Assembly (NCBI GenBank): GCA_024641725.1
Contig: JAHECM010000060.1
Coordinates: 1-11,775, forward strand
Length of the DNA stretch: 11,775 nt
DNA from: Limnohabitans sp.
Lineage (GTDB): Bacteria; Pseudomonadota; Gammaproteobacteria; Burkholderiales; Burkholderiaceae_C
Reading direction: 5' to 3'
Positions 6,513-11,775 of this stretch are shown here, piece by piece. The stretch's first letter is position 1; every line of letters begins with the position of its first letter. The notes beneath the pieces are model-generated. The model saw nothing but the letters and a program-made list of their open reading frames with translations, was not told the DNA's origin and did no database searches. Made by a program: the position numbers and the translations under genes.

Positions 6513-8945
6513 ATGCAATTTCCTGAATCCTGGTTGCGCGAGTTCTGCAACCCCGCCCTGACGACCCAGCAACTGGCCGACACCTTGACCATGGCTGGAC
6601 TCGAAGTGGAAGAACTCGAGCCCGTGGCACCCCCTTTCACCAAAATCGTGATCGGTGAGATCAAAGAAGCCGTGCAGCACCCCAACGCCGACCGCCTGCG
6701 CGTGTGCCAAGTGGACGTGGGGCAGGGCAGCTTGCTGAACATCGTCTGTGGTGCGCCCAATGCCCGCGTGGGCATCCGTGTGCCTTGCGCCATGGTGGGC
6801 GCCGAATTGCCTCCCGGTGGAGACGGCAAGCCCTTCGTCATCAAAGTCGGCAAGCTGCGCGGCGTCGAAAGCCAGGGCATGCTGTGCTCGGCCAAAGAGC
6901 TTCAGATTGCCGACGACCACGGCGGCCTGCTGGAACTGCCCGCAGACGCACCCTTGGGCCAGGACATTCGCCAGTACCTGAACCTGGACGACACCCTGAT
7001 GACGATCAAGCTCACGCCCAATTTGGCGCATTGCTTGAGCGTGTATGGCATCGCCCGCGAAGTTGCTGCCTTGACGGGCGCGCCCCTCAAGGCCCCGACC
7101 TTCCCTGCGGTGGCCGCTCAAATCACCGACCAATTGGCGGTCAAGGTGCAAGCCACTGACCTGTGCGGCCGCTTCAGTGGTCGCGTTGTGAAGGGCGTGA
7201 ACACCCAAGCCCAGACCCCGCAGTGGATGGTGGACCGCTTGGCCCGTTGCGGCCAGCGCAGCGTGAGCCCACTGGTGGACATCTCCAACTACGTGATGTT
7301 CGAGTTCGGTCGCCCCTCACACATTTTTGACCTCGACAAGATCCACGGCGGCCTGCAGGTGCGCTGGGGCCAAGCGGGGGAGTCGCTCAAGCTGCTCAAT
7401 GGCAACACCGTCGCGGTGGACGACAAAGTGGGCGTGATCGCCGACGACAGCCAGGTCGAGTCGCTGGCGGGCATCATGGGGGGCGACGCCACCGCCGTGT
7501 CCGACGCCACACAAAACATCTACATCGAAGCGGCGTTTTGGTGGCCCACGGCCATCGCCGGCCGCTCGCGCCGCTACAACTTCTCGACCGATGCCGGTCA
7601 CCGTTTTGAACGTGGCGTGGACCCTCAGCTGACGGTGGAGCACATCGAGCGCATCACCCAGCTGGTGCTGGACATTTGCGGCACACCCGAGACCAAGGTC
7701 GGCCCCATCGACGACCAAGTTTTGAACGTCCCCGCCATCACCCCCGTCACGCTGCGCGTGGCCCGTGCCGTCAAAGTCATTGGCATGCCGCTGACGCAGC
7801 AGCAGTGCGCTGACGCATTGCGTGGTCTGGGCCTGCAGGTGAGCGAAGGCGAGGGCACCGTGACCGTAACGCCTCCGAGCTTCCGTTTTGACCTGCAGAT
7901 CGAAGAAGACCTGATCGAAGAAGTGGCCCGCATGGTGGGCTACAACAACCTGCCCACCACACCGCCGCTGGCCCCCATCACCGCCACGGTGCGCCGCGAG
8001 ACCGAGCGCAGCCCGGCTGCCGTGCGCCGCGCCATTGCGGCTCTGGGCTACCAAGAAACCATCAACTACAGCTTTGTCGAAGAAGCGTGGGAAAAAGACC
8101 TGGCGGGCAACGCCCAACCGATCCGATTGCTCAACCCGATCGCCAGCCAGATGAGCGTCATGCGCTCGAGCCTGATCGGCTCGCTCTTGCAAGTCGTCAA
8201 GTTCAACGCCGACCGCAAAGCCGACCGCGTGCGCGTGTTTGAGCTGGGCCGCGTCTTCTCTCGCAATGCCAGCGTGCAAAGCACCGACACCACCGTGGAG
8301 GGTTTTGACCAAGCCATGCGCGTGGCTGGCATGGCTTGGGGCCCCGTGGCACCTTTGGGCTGGCAGGGCAAGGCTCGCAACGTCGATTTCTTCGACGTCA
8401 AAGCCGATGTCGAAAAACTCTTGGCCCCGCGCAAAGCGCAATTTGTCGCTGCAGAACACCCCGCACTGCACCCCGGCCGCTCGGCCCAGGTGCTGCTCGA
8501 TGGCGTGGCCATTGGCCATGTCGGCGAGTTGCACCCCCGCTGGCGGCAAGCTTGGGAGCTGGCCAGCGCGCCCGTGGTGTTTGAGTTGTCGCTGGACGCC
8601 GTCATCGAGCGCGTGTTGCCCCTGGCCCAAGGCGTGGCCAAGCAGCAAGCCGTCGAGCGCGACATTGCCGTCATCGTGGCCGAATCGGTCACGCATGCCC
8701 AACTCATGCAAGCCATCCACGCCGCGCCCACCGAGGGTTTGCTGCAAAGCGCGGTGCTGTTTGACATCTACCGCCCCAAACCCGATGCGCAAGGCGGCAG
8801 TCTGGCGGCGGGCGAAAAAAGCATGGCCGTGCGCCTGACGCTGGGCCAAGACGATGCGCCCCTGGCTGAAGCGCAAATTGAATTGCTCATGGCCGCCCTG
8901 GTGGCGCACCTGACGGCCCAGTTGGCGGCGCGTTTGCGCGGTTGA
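6513..8945 (+). CDS. pheT: Phenylalanine--tRNA ligase beta subunit
   Basis: The large partner of PheS, responsible for tRNA recognition and for hydrolysing mischarged Tyr-tRNA-Phe. Its 810 residues fit the family (about 795-810). It begins MQFPESWLREFCNPALTTQQLADTL. The tRNA-binding OB-fold (about 39-150) includes HPNADRLRVCQVDVG and IVCGAPNAR. The B3/B4 editing domain follows around 210-390, then a B5 domain with PPSFRFDLQIEEDLIEEVARMVGYNNLP, a catalytic-like core, and a C-terminal FDX-ACB domain that carries FDIYR. The ribosome site is weak, suggesting coupling to pheS just upstream. ihfA follows 11 bases after the stop. Confidence 0.98.
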   Translation: MQFPESWLREFCNPALTTQQLADTLTMAGLEVEELEPVAPPFTKIVIGEIKEAVQHPNADRLRVCQVDVGQGSLLNIVCGAPNARVGIRVPCAMVGAELPPGGDGKPFVIKVGKLRGVESQGMLCSAKELQIADDHGGLLELPADAPLGQDIRQYLNLDDTLMTIKLTPNLAHCLSVYGIAREVAALTGAPLKAPTFPAVAAQITDQLAVKVQATDLCGRFSGRVVKGVNTQAQTPQWMVDRLARCGQRSVSPLVDISNYVMFEFGRPSHIFDLDKIHGGLQVRWGQAGESLKLLNGNTVAVDDKVGVIADDSQVESLAGIMGGDATAVSDATQNIYIEAAFWWPTAIAGRSRRYNFSTDAGHRFERGVDPQLTVEHIERITQLVLDICGTPETKVGPIDDQVLNVPAITPVTLRVARAVKVIGMPLTQQQCADALRGLGLQVSEGEGTVTVTPPSFRFDLQIEEDLIEEVARMVGYNNLPTTPPLAPITATVRRETERSPAAVRRAIAALGYQETINYSFVEEAWEKDLAGNAQPIRLLNPIASQMSVMRSSLIGSLLQVVKFNADRKADRVRVFELGRVFSRNASVQSTDTTVEGFDQAMRVAGMAWGPVAPLGWQGKARNVDFFDVKADVEKLLAPRKAQFVAAEHPALHPGRSAQVLLDGVAIGHVGELHPRWRQAWELASAPVVFELSLDAVIERVLPLAQGVAKQQAVERDIAVIVAESVTHAQLMQAIHAAPTEGLLQSAVLFDIYRPKPDAQGGSLAAGEKSMAVRLTLGQDDAPLAEAQIELLMAALVAHLTAQLAARLRG

Positions 8946-8956
8946 GGATGCCCGAC

Positions 8957-9298
8957 ATGCAACTCTCCGTCGAAAGCCTGGAAACGCCCGCGCTCACCAA
9001 AGCGCATTTGGCCGATTTGTTGTTCGAGCAAATTGGGCTGAACAAGCGCGAGTCCAAAGACATGGTCGATGCTTTTTTTGACCTGATGATGGACAGCTTG
9101 GTTCAGGGCACGGACGTCAAAATTTCGGGTTTTGGCAATTTTCAGATCCGCACCAAAGCCGCACGACCCGGGCGCAACCCGCGCACCGGCGAGTTGATCC
9201 CGATCGAAGCCCGCCGTGTGGCCACCTTCCACGCCAGCAGCAAGCTCAAAGACGTGATCCAAGGCGACGCTGAGGGCGCGGCCTTGCCGGGCAAGTGA
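8957..9298 (+). CDS. ihfA: Integration host factor subunit alpha
   Basis: IHF alpha forms a heterodimer with IHF beta and bends DNA sharply at specific sites in transcription, recombination and replication. The 113-residue product has ALTKAHLADLLFEQIGLNKRESKDMVDAFFD, the ISGFGNF turn and the RPGRNPRTGE beta-arm with the intercalating proline (P75), then IPIEARRVATFHASSKLK. The order pheS-pheT-ihfA is conserved across proteobacteria and supports alpha rather than beta. ATGs at 8948 and 8957 are both possible; GAGG at 8944-8947 overlaps the pheT stop and is nine bases from 8957, so I prefer that one. It has a longer N-terminus than E. coli IhfA and an extra C-terminal tail (GDAEGAALPGK). Confidence 0.95.
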   Translation: MQLSVESLETPALTKAHLADLLFEQIGLNKRESKDMVDAFFDLMMDSLVQGTDVKISGFGNFQIRTKAARPGRNPRTGELIPIEARRVATFHASSKLKDVIQGDAEGAALPGK

Positions 9299-9325
9299 AC
9301 GGCCCCCACGCTGACGGAGCCCCAA

Positions 9326-9697
9326 GTGCTGTTCAAATTCAAATCCAAAGCGGCCGCTGACCTGATCATGCTGGAGGCGGATGCGCGCCGCTTGCTCACC
9401 ATCATGCTGGGCAACGATCCTGACAAAGGCGTGATGCAAGCGCACGACCTGCCCGAAGCGCTGTCCCGACTGCAGGCCGTTGTGGCCCAAGACGAAGCCT
9501 TGCGCCAGGCCCACAGGGCACAAGCGGCCGCCCACAAGGCATCGCCAGAGGCCGGGCAAGCACCCGCCGATAACTCCGTCCCCGTCCCTGTTCAGCCCGA
9601 ATGGCCTAGCGTGCGCCTGGCCCAGCGCGCGGCCCCCATGGTGCACACCCTCCAACGCAACATCGCCGAAGCCACAGACATCGTCTGGGGTGTTTGA
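9326..9697 (+). CDS. DUF1840 domain-containing protein
   Basis: A 123-residue soluble protein of unknown function. The start MLFKFKSKAAADLIMLEADARRLL and the end VRLAQRAAPMVHTLQRNIAEATDIVWGV are the two conserved blocks of the DUF1840 family of betaproteobacteria and relatives. Between them is a variable Ala/Gln-rich linker (about 64-88). It starts at GTG, with GGAG (9315-9318) seven bases upstream. It begins 27 bases after ihfA without an obvious terminator or promoter, so it is probably co-transcribed with the operon. No function should be inferred from this. It converges with the DUF192 gene. Confidence 0.85.
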   Translation: MLFKFKSKAAADLIMLEADARRLLTIMLGNDPDKGVMQAHDLPEALSRLQAVVAQDEALRQAHRAQAAAHKASPEAGQAPADNSVPVPVQPEWPSVRLAQRAAPMVHTLQRNIAEATDIVWGV

Positions 9698-9711
9698 GCC
9701 CAAGCGCCCGA

Positions 9712-9738
9712 CCCCATCGCCCCCATCGCCCCCATCGC
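9712..9738. repeat. Three perfect tandem copies of a 9-bp unit
   Basis: CCCCATCGC occurs three times without a gap (9712-9720, 9721-9729, 9730-9738). On the minus strand the unit reads GCGATGGGG. The copy nearest the DUF192 gene overlaps the end of the REP-like palindrome, so the array looks like a slippage expansion of that element's tail. It is non-coding, lying just after the DUF1840 stop. Confidence 0.85.
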
Positions 9739-9758
9739 GACTGGGGCGTCGCTCCTAC
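9735..9758 (-). repeat. REP-like palindromic element with GTAG head
   Basis: On the minus strand the element reads GTAG, then GAGCGAC, a GCCCCA loop and GTCGCGA. The five-pair stem GCGAC/GTCGC lies at 9737-9741 and 9748-9752. A short palindrome with a GTAG tetranucleotide at its 5' edge is the form of the REP sequences linked to REP-associated tyrosine transposases (RAYTs). It lies between two convergent genes, a common REP location, and may also act as a terminator or mRNA 3' stabiliser. A single copy cannot prove a family. Confidence 0.5.
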
Positions 9759-9778
9759 TTTGGGGCAGAGTGGGTGGC

Positions 9779-10303
9779 TCAGCGGGTGAAGGTGGCGCCG
9801 CTGAGTTTGTAGCCGGGCTTGATGTTGCGTTTGGCAAACCAGCCTTGGTTCATCTCCAGCACAAAGCGCACCGGCCGCGTTGAGCAATGCGAGTCATCGT
9901 TTTGGGGCTTCATGTCGGCCAAATTCACGATGGTGCCATCGTCGCCCACAAAAGCCGCCGTCAGCGGGATCAAGGTGTTGCGCATCCAAAAGCACTGGGT
10001 GCTGGCTTGCTCGAACACAAACAGCATGCCTTCGTGCTGCGGCATGTCCTTGCGAAACATCAGTCCGATCTGGCGCTGCTCGGGGGTCTGCGCCAGCTGC
10101 ACATCGAGCAGGTGCATGCCCGCAGTCAGCTGTGTGCGGGGCAGGTTCATTTGTGCCGATTGCGCGTGCAGACCCGTGTGCAGCCCCAAGGCGGCCAGCA
10201 GCCAGACGCACTGCAAACTGCGGATGCATGACAACTGCGCAGCAAGAGAAGTCAGGAAGGCAGAAAAAAAGGCGAAAGGGGCAGCGGGCGCAGAAGTGGT
10301 CAT
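9779..10303 (-). CDS. DUF192 domain-containing exported protein
   Basis: The conserved DUF192 core is plain: LDVQLAQTPEQRQIGLMFRK, the MLFVFEQASTQCFWMRNTLIPL block with its FWM-N signature, then FVGDDGTIVNLADMKP and a C-terminal block ending RNIKPGYKLSGATF. The family is small, probably exported, and of unknown biochemical role. The mature part begins near QSAQMNLPRTQL, after a hydrophobic stretch (CVWLLAALGL) with an LHA cleavage-like site. The start is uncertain. ATGs at 10342 and 10303 give an unusual N-terminus with two hydrophobic stretches, whereas a TTG at 10234 would give an ordinary signal peptide (MSCIRSLQCVWLLAALGL). None has a good ribosome site. It lies downstream of the cold-shock gene on the same strand. 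Confidence 0.88.
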   Translation of the reverse strand: MTTSAPAAPFAFFSAFLTSLAAQLSCIRSLQCVWLLAALGLHTGLHAQSAQMNLPRTQLTAGMHLLDVQLAQTPEQRQIGLMFRKDMPQHEGMLFVFEQASTQCFWMRNTLIPLTAAFVGDDGTIVNLADMKPQNDDSHCSTRPVRFVLEMNQGWFAKRNIKPGYKLSGATFTR

Positions 10304-10395
10304 GGCGGCAAGCAGGGGCAAAAACAAGACAGCCCCGAGCATAACGGCACTTTCAGTCGCCGCATGGCCCAGCCACACCCCGGCCACACACCGGT

Positions 10396-10408
10396 CGGCG
10401 CAGCGCCG
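10396..10408 (-). other. GC hairpin after the cold-shock gene, without T run
   Basis: CGGCG (10396-10400), CAG loop, CGCCG (10404-10408) lies nine bases beyond the cold-shock stop codon. The missing T run argues against an intrinsic terminator. It may mark a 3' end or be chance in GC-rich DNA. Confidence 0.25.
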
Positions 10409-10416
10409 GGGGGCAT

Positions 10417-10650
10417 TCAGGCGGTGGTGGGTGGGGGCGAGCTGCTGTCCGAATAGCGGATGTTGATCGCCATCAGCCCCTTGGGCCCATCGGTCAGCTC
10501 AAAGTCAACCCGAGCGCCTTCTTTGAGGGTTTTAAAGCCCTCCATCTGGATGGCCGAAAAGTGCGCAAAGGCATCGGTCTCTCCACCGTCGGGTTGGACA
10601 AAGCCGAAGCCTTTGGCATCGTTGAACCATTTGACTGTACCGCTGGGCAT
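10417..10650 (-). CDS. cspD: Cold-shock domain protein, CspD-like
   Basis: A 77-residue single cold-shock domain protein that binds single-stranded RNA or DNA. It begins MPSGTVKWFNDAKGFGFVQP, with W8, the RNP1 motif KGFGFV at 13-18 and RNP2 as AFAHF at 27-31, where CspA has VFVHF. The FAHFSAIQMEGFKTLKEG stretch resembles E. coli CspD (IFAHYSTIQMDGYRTLKAG). Divergent placement beside clpS-clpA, exactly as for E. coli cspD, supports that name. CspD there is a stationary-phase inhibitor of replication; that role is not shown here. A short Ser/Pro/Thr tail (YSDSSSPPPTTA) follows the domain. GGAG (10661-10658) lies seven bases before the ATG. The leader must be short, unlike the long cold-sensing leader of cspA. 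Confidence 0.93.
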   Translation of the reverse strand: MPSGTVKWFNDAKGFGFVQPDGGETDAFAHFSAIQMEGFKTLKEGARVDFELTDGPKGLMAINIRYSDSSSPPPTTA

Positions 10651-10665
10651 GGCGTGTCTCCAATG

Positions 10666-10703
10666 TTTAAGCCAGTTTGAGGCGTCTTTGTCAAATTTGT
10701 CAA
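10666..10703 (-). promoter_or_regulatory. Candidate promoter with duplicated -35 for the cold-shock gene
   Basis: Two perfect TTGACA hexamers lie nine bases apart on the minus strand (10703-10698 and 10694-10689), as direct repeats TTGACAAAT and TTGACAAAG. Seventeen bases after the second is CTTAAA (10671-10666), and seventeen after the first TCAAAC; both are weak -10 boxes. Either the promoter has a strong -35 and poor -10, or the repeat is a regulator site. Confidence 0.4.
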
Positions 10704-10727
10704 TGTGAGGTTTTCCCCGATGGCGGT

Positions 10728-10758
10728 GCCCGGGCAAGGACTTTTTGTGCGCCCGGGC
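10728..10758. repeat. Pair of GCCCGGGC palindromes between cspD and clpS
   Basis: The self-complementary octamer GCCCGGGC occurs at 10728-10735 and 10751-10758, 23 bases from start to start, in the 141-base divergent gap. The flanking GCAAGG (10734-10739) and CCTTGC (10758-10763) form a further inverted repeat. The pair could bind a dimeric regulator on one DNA face or fold into a hairpin with a loop of 15 bases. Confidence 0.55.
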
Positions 10759-10779
10759 CTTGCGCCGAAATTCCCCCGA

Positions 10780-10785
10780 TAGAAT
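10780..10785 (+). promoter_or_regulatory. Candidate -10 box for clpS, implying a leaderless or near-leaderless start
   Basis: TAGAAT (five of six consensus bases) ends six bases before the clpS ATG, so transcription would begin at or next to the start codon. No Shine-Dalgarno sequence is seen upstream, which fits. The -35 is weak (GCCTTG at 17 bases). Confidence 0.4.
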
Positions 10786-10791
10786 GAAATC

Positions 10792-11151
10792 ATGGCAACG
10801 AAAAAACCTGTTTCTCCCACGCTGCCGCCTGATTTGACAAAACCGACAGGCGGTGGCGATTCCGTCGTGCTGGAGCGACGCGCTCAGCGCGTACAGCCCC
10901 CCCAGATGTACCAAGTGCTGATGCTCAACGACGACTTCACGCCCATGGAGTTTGTGGTGTTGGTCATTCAGGAGTTTTTCAGCAAAGACCGCGAATCGGC
11001 CACCCAGATCATGCTCAAGATCCACTTGGACGGCAAAGGCGTCTGCGGGGTTTACTCTCGCGACGTGGCTTCCACCAAGGTGGACCAAGTGCTGGACGCT
11101 GCAAAGCAAGCGGGACACCCCTTGCAATGCGTCTGCGAGCCCATTGAATAA
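10792..11151 (+). CDS. clpS: ATP-dependent Clp protease adaptor ClpS
   Basis: ClpS binds N-degron substrates (Leu, Phe, Tyr or Trp at the N-terminus) and hands them to ClpAP. The 119-residue product has a flexible N-terminal extension (1-36) and then the folded core with QVLMLNDDFTPMEFVVLVI. The ligand residues for the substrate alpha-amino group are present: N46, D47, D48 and H78, equal to N34-D36 and H66 of E. coli with a constant offset. The core ends in HPLQCVCEPIE. No Shine-Dalgarno sequence precedes the ATG. clpA begins 58 bases after the stop, so the adaptor and its unfoldase are made together; cspD is divergent. Confidence 0.97.
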   Translation: MATKKPVSPTLPPDLTKPTGGGDSVVLERRAQRVQPPQMYQVLMLNDDFTPMEFVVLVIQEFFSKDRESATQIMLKIHLDGKGVCGVYSRDVASTKVDQVLDAAKQAGHPLQCVCEPIE

Positions 11152-11209
11152 ACGCCATTCGTCTCCAACTACCCCCATCACCATCAACAGCAAGGCAAAA
11201 GGAAATCAC

Positions 11210-11775
11210 ATGATTGCCCAAGAATTGGAAGTCAGCCTGCACATGGCCTTTGTTGAGGCCCGACAGCAGCGCCACGAGTTCATCACCGTCGAGCACTTGC
11301 TGCTGGCCCTGTTGGACAACCCCAGCGCCGCCGAAGTGCTGCGCGCCTGCGCCGCCAACATGGACGACCTGCGCCAAGCCCTGGGCAACTTCATCAAAGA
11401 CAACACGCCCCAAGTGGCGGGGACCGAAGAGGTGGACACCCAGCCCACCTTGGGGTTCCAGCGCGTCATTCAACGCGCCATCATGCATGTGCAGTCCACC
11501 GGCAGTGGCAAGAAAGAAGTCACTGGGGCCAACGTGCTGGTCGCCATCTTTGGCGAGAAAGACTCGCACGCCGTCTACTACCTGCACCAACAAGGCATCA
11601 CCCGCCTGGACGTGGTCAACTTCATTGCCCACGGCATCCGCAAGAGCGACCCCCCAGAGGCCAGCAAATCGGCCGAATCGCCCGCCAGCCCGGACGGCGA
11701 AGAGGCCGCACAAGGCGGCGAGCGCAGCGAAAAAGCCTCGCCCTTGGAGCAGTACACCAACAACCTCAACCAAGC
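11210..11775 (+). CDS. clpA: ATP-dependent Clp protease ATP-binding subunit ClpA (N-terminal part)
   Basis: ClpA is the hexameric AAA+ unfoldase that feeds ClpP. Only the first 188 codons are in the window. They encode the double Clp N-domain (MIAQELEVSLHMAFVEARQQRHEFITVEHLLLALL, then the second repeat with TGANVLVAIFGEKDSHAVYYLHQQGITRLDVVNFIAHG), which is the docking site for ClpS. After about residue 145 comes an acidic, Ser/Ala/Gly-rich linker, then LEQYTNNLNQ, which opens the first AAA+ domain. The linker is several residues longer than I recall for E. coli. AAGGAAA lies just before the ATG. Confidence that this is ClpA rather than ClpB or ClpC comes from the clpS neighbour and the N-domain sequence. 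Confidence 0.96.
   Translation, partial: MIAQELEVSLHMAFVEARQQRHEFITVEHLLLALLDNPSAAEVLRACAANMDDLRQALGNFIKDNTPQVAGTEEVDTQPTLGFQRVIQRAIMHVQSTGSGKKEVTGANVLVAIFGEKDSHAVYYLHQQGITRLDVVNFIAHGIRKSDPPEASKSAESPASPDGEEAAQGGERSEKASPLEQYTNNLNQ

Noticed and set aside
5195..8909. Long minus-strand frames antisense to pheS and pheT (566, 263 and 530 codons)
   Set aside because: They overlap unmistakable PheS and PheT coding sequence, have no recognisable motifs and overlap each other; shadows.
9299..9325. tRNA gene or merR expected after ihfA
   Set aside because: The gap is only 27 bases and no cloverleaf or MerR helix-turn-helix sequence is present anywhere downstream in the window.
9819..10466. Plus-strand 215-codon frame opposite the DUF192 gene
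   Set aside because: Cys/Ser-rich product with no family features; the minus strand carries the conserved DUF192 motifs.

Overview
The window comes from a G+C-rich betaproteobacterium, most likely a member of the Comamonadaceae (Limnohabitans/Rhodoferax-like). This is judged from protein sequences, gene order and codon choice, with no database search behind it. It is a dense housekeeping region. I found no CRISPR array, prophage, transposase, toxin-antitoxin pair or defence system, and no tRNA or rRNA gene. No gap between genes exceeds about 300 bases.

Layout. (1) The left end (2-1795, minus strand) is a monomeric NADP-dependent isocitrate dehydrogenase, cut at its C-terminus by the window edge. 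(2) Facing away from it is the classic translation operon on the plus strand: thrS, infC, rpmI, rplT, pheS, pheT, ihfA. It encodes threonyl-tRNA synthetase, initiation factor IF-3, ribosomal proteins L35 and L20, both subunits of phenylalanyl-tRNA synthetase and the IHF alpha subunit. A small DUF1840 gene follows close behind. (3) After a short convergent gap with a REP-like palindrome and a tandem 9-bp repeat come two minus-strand genes: an exported DUF192 protein and a CspD-like cold-shock protein. (4) Divergent from the cold-shock gene is clpS-clpA, the ClpAP adaptor and unfoldase; clpA runs off the right end. The cspD/clpS/clpA arrangement is the same as in E. coli.

Most of the interest is in control signals between these ordinary genes. 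The infC reading frame can only start at a non-canonical AUC, the hallmark of IF-3 autoregulation. Terminator-like hairpins lie directly before thrS, between infC and rpmI, and between rplT and pheS, so the operon is probably partitioned by attenuation or internal termination. An AT-rich patch with two rare codons near the 3' end of thrS looks like an internal promoter for infC. The clpS start lies about one promoter-to-start distance from a good -10 box and may be leaderless. No clearly new system is present. The best leads are the leader hairpins and the REP-like element.
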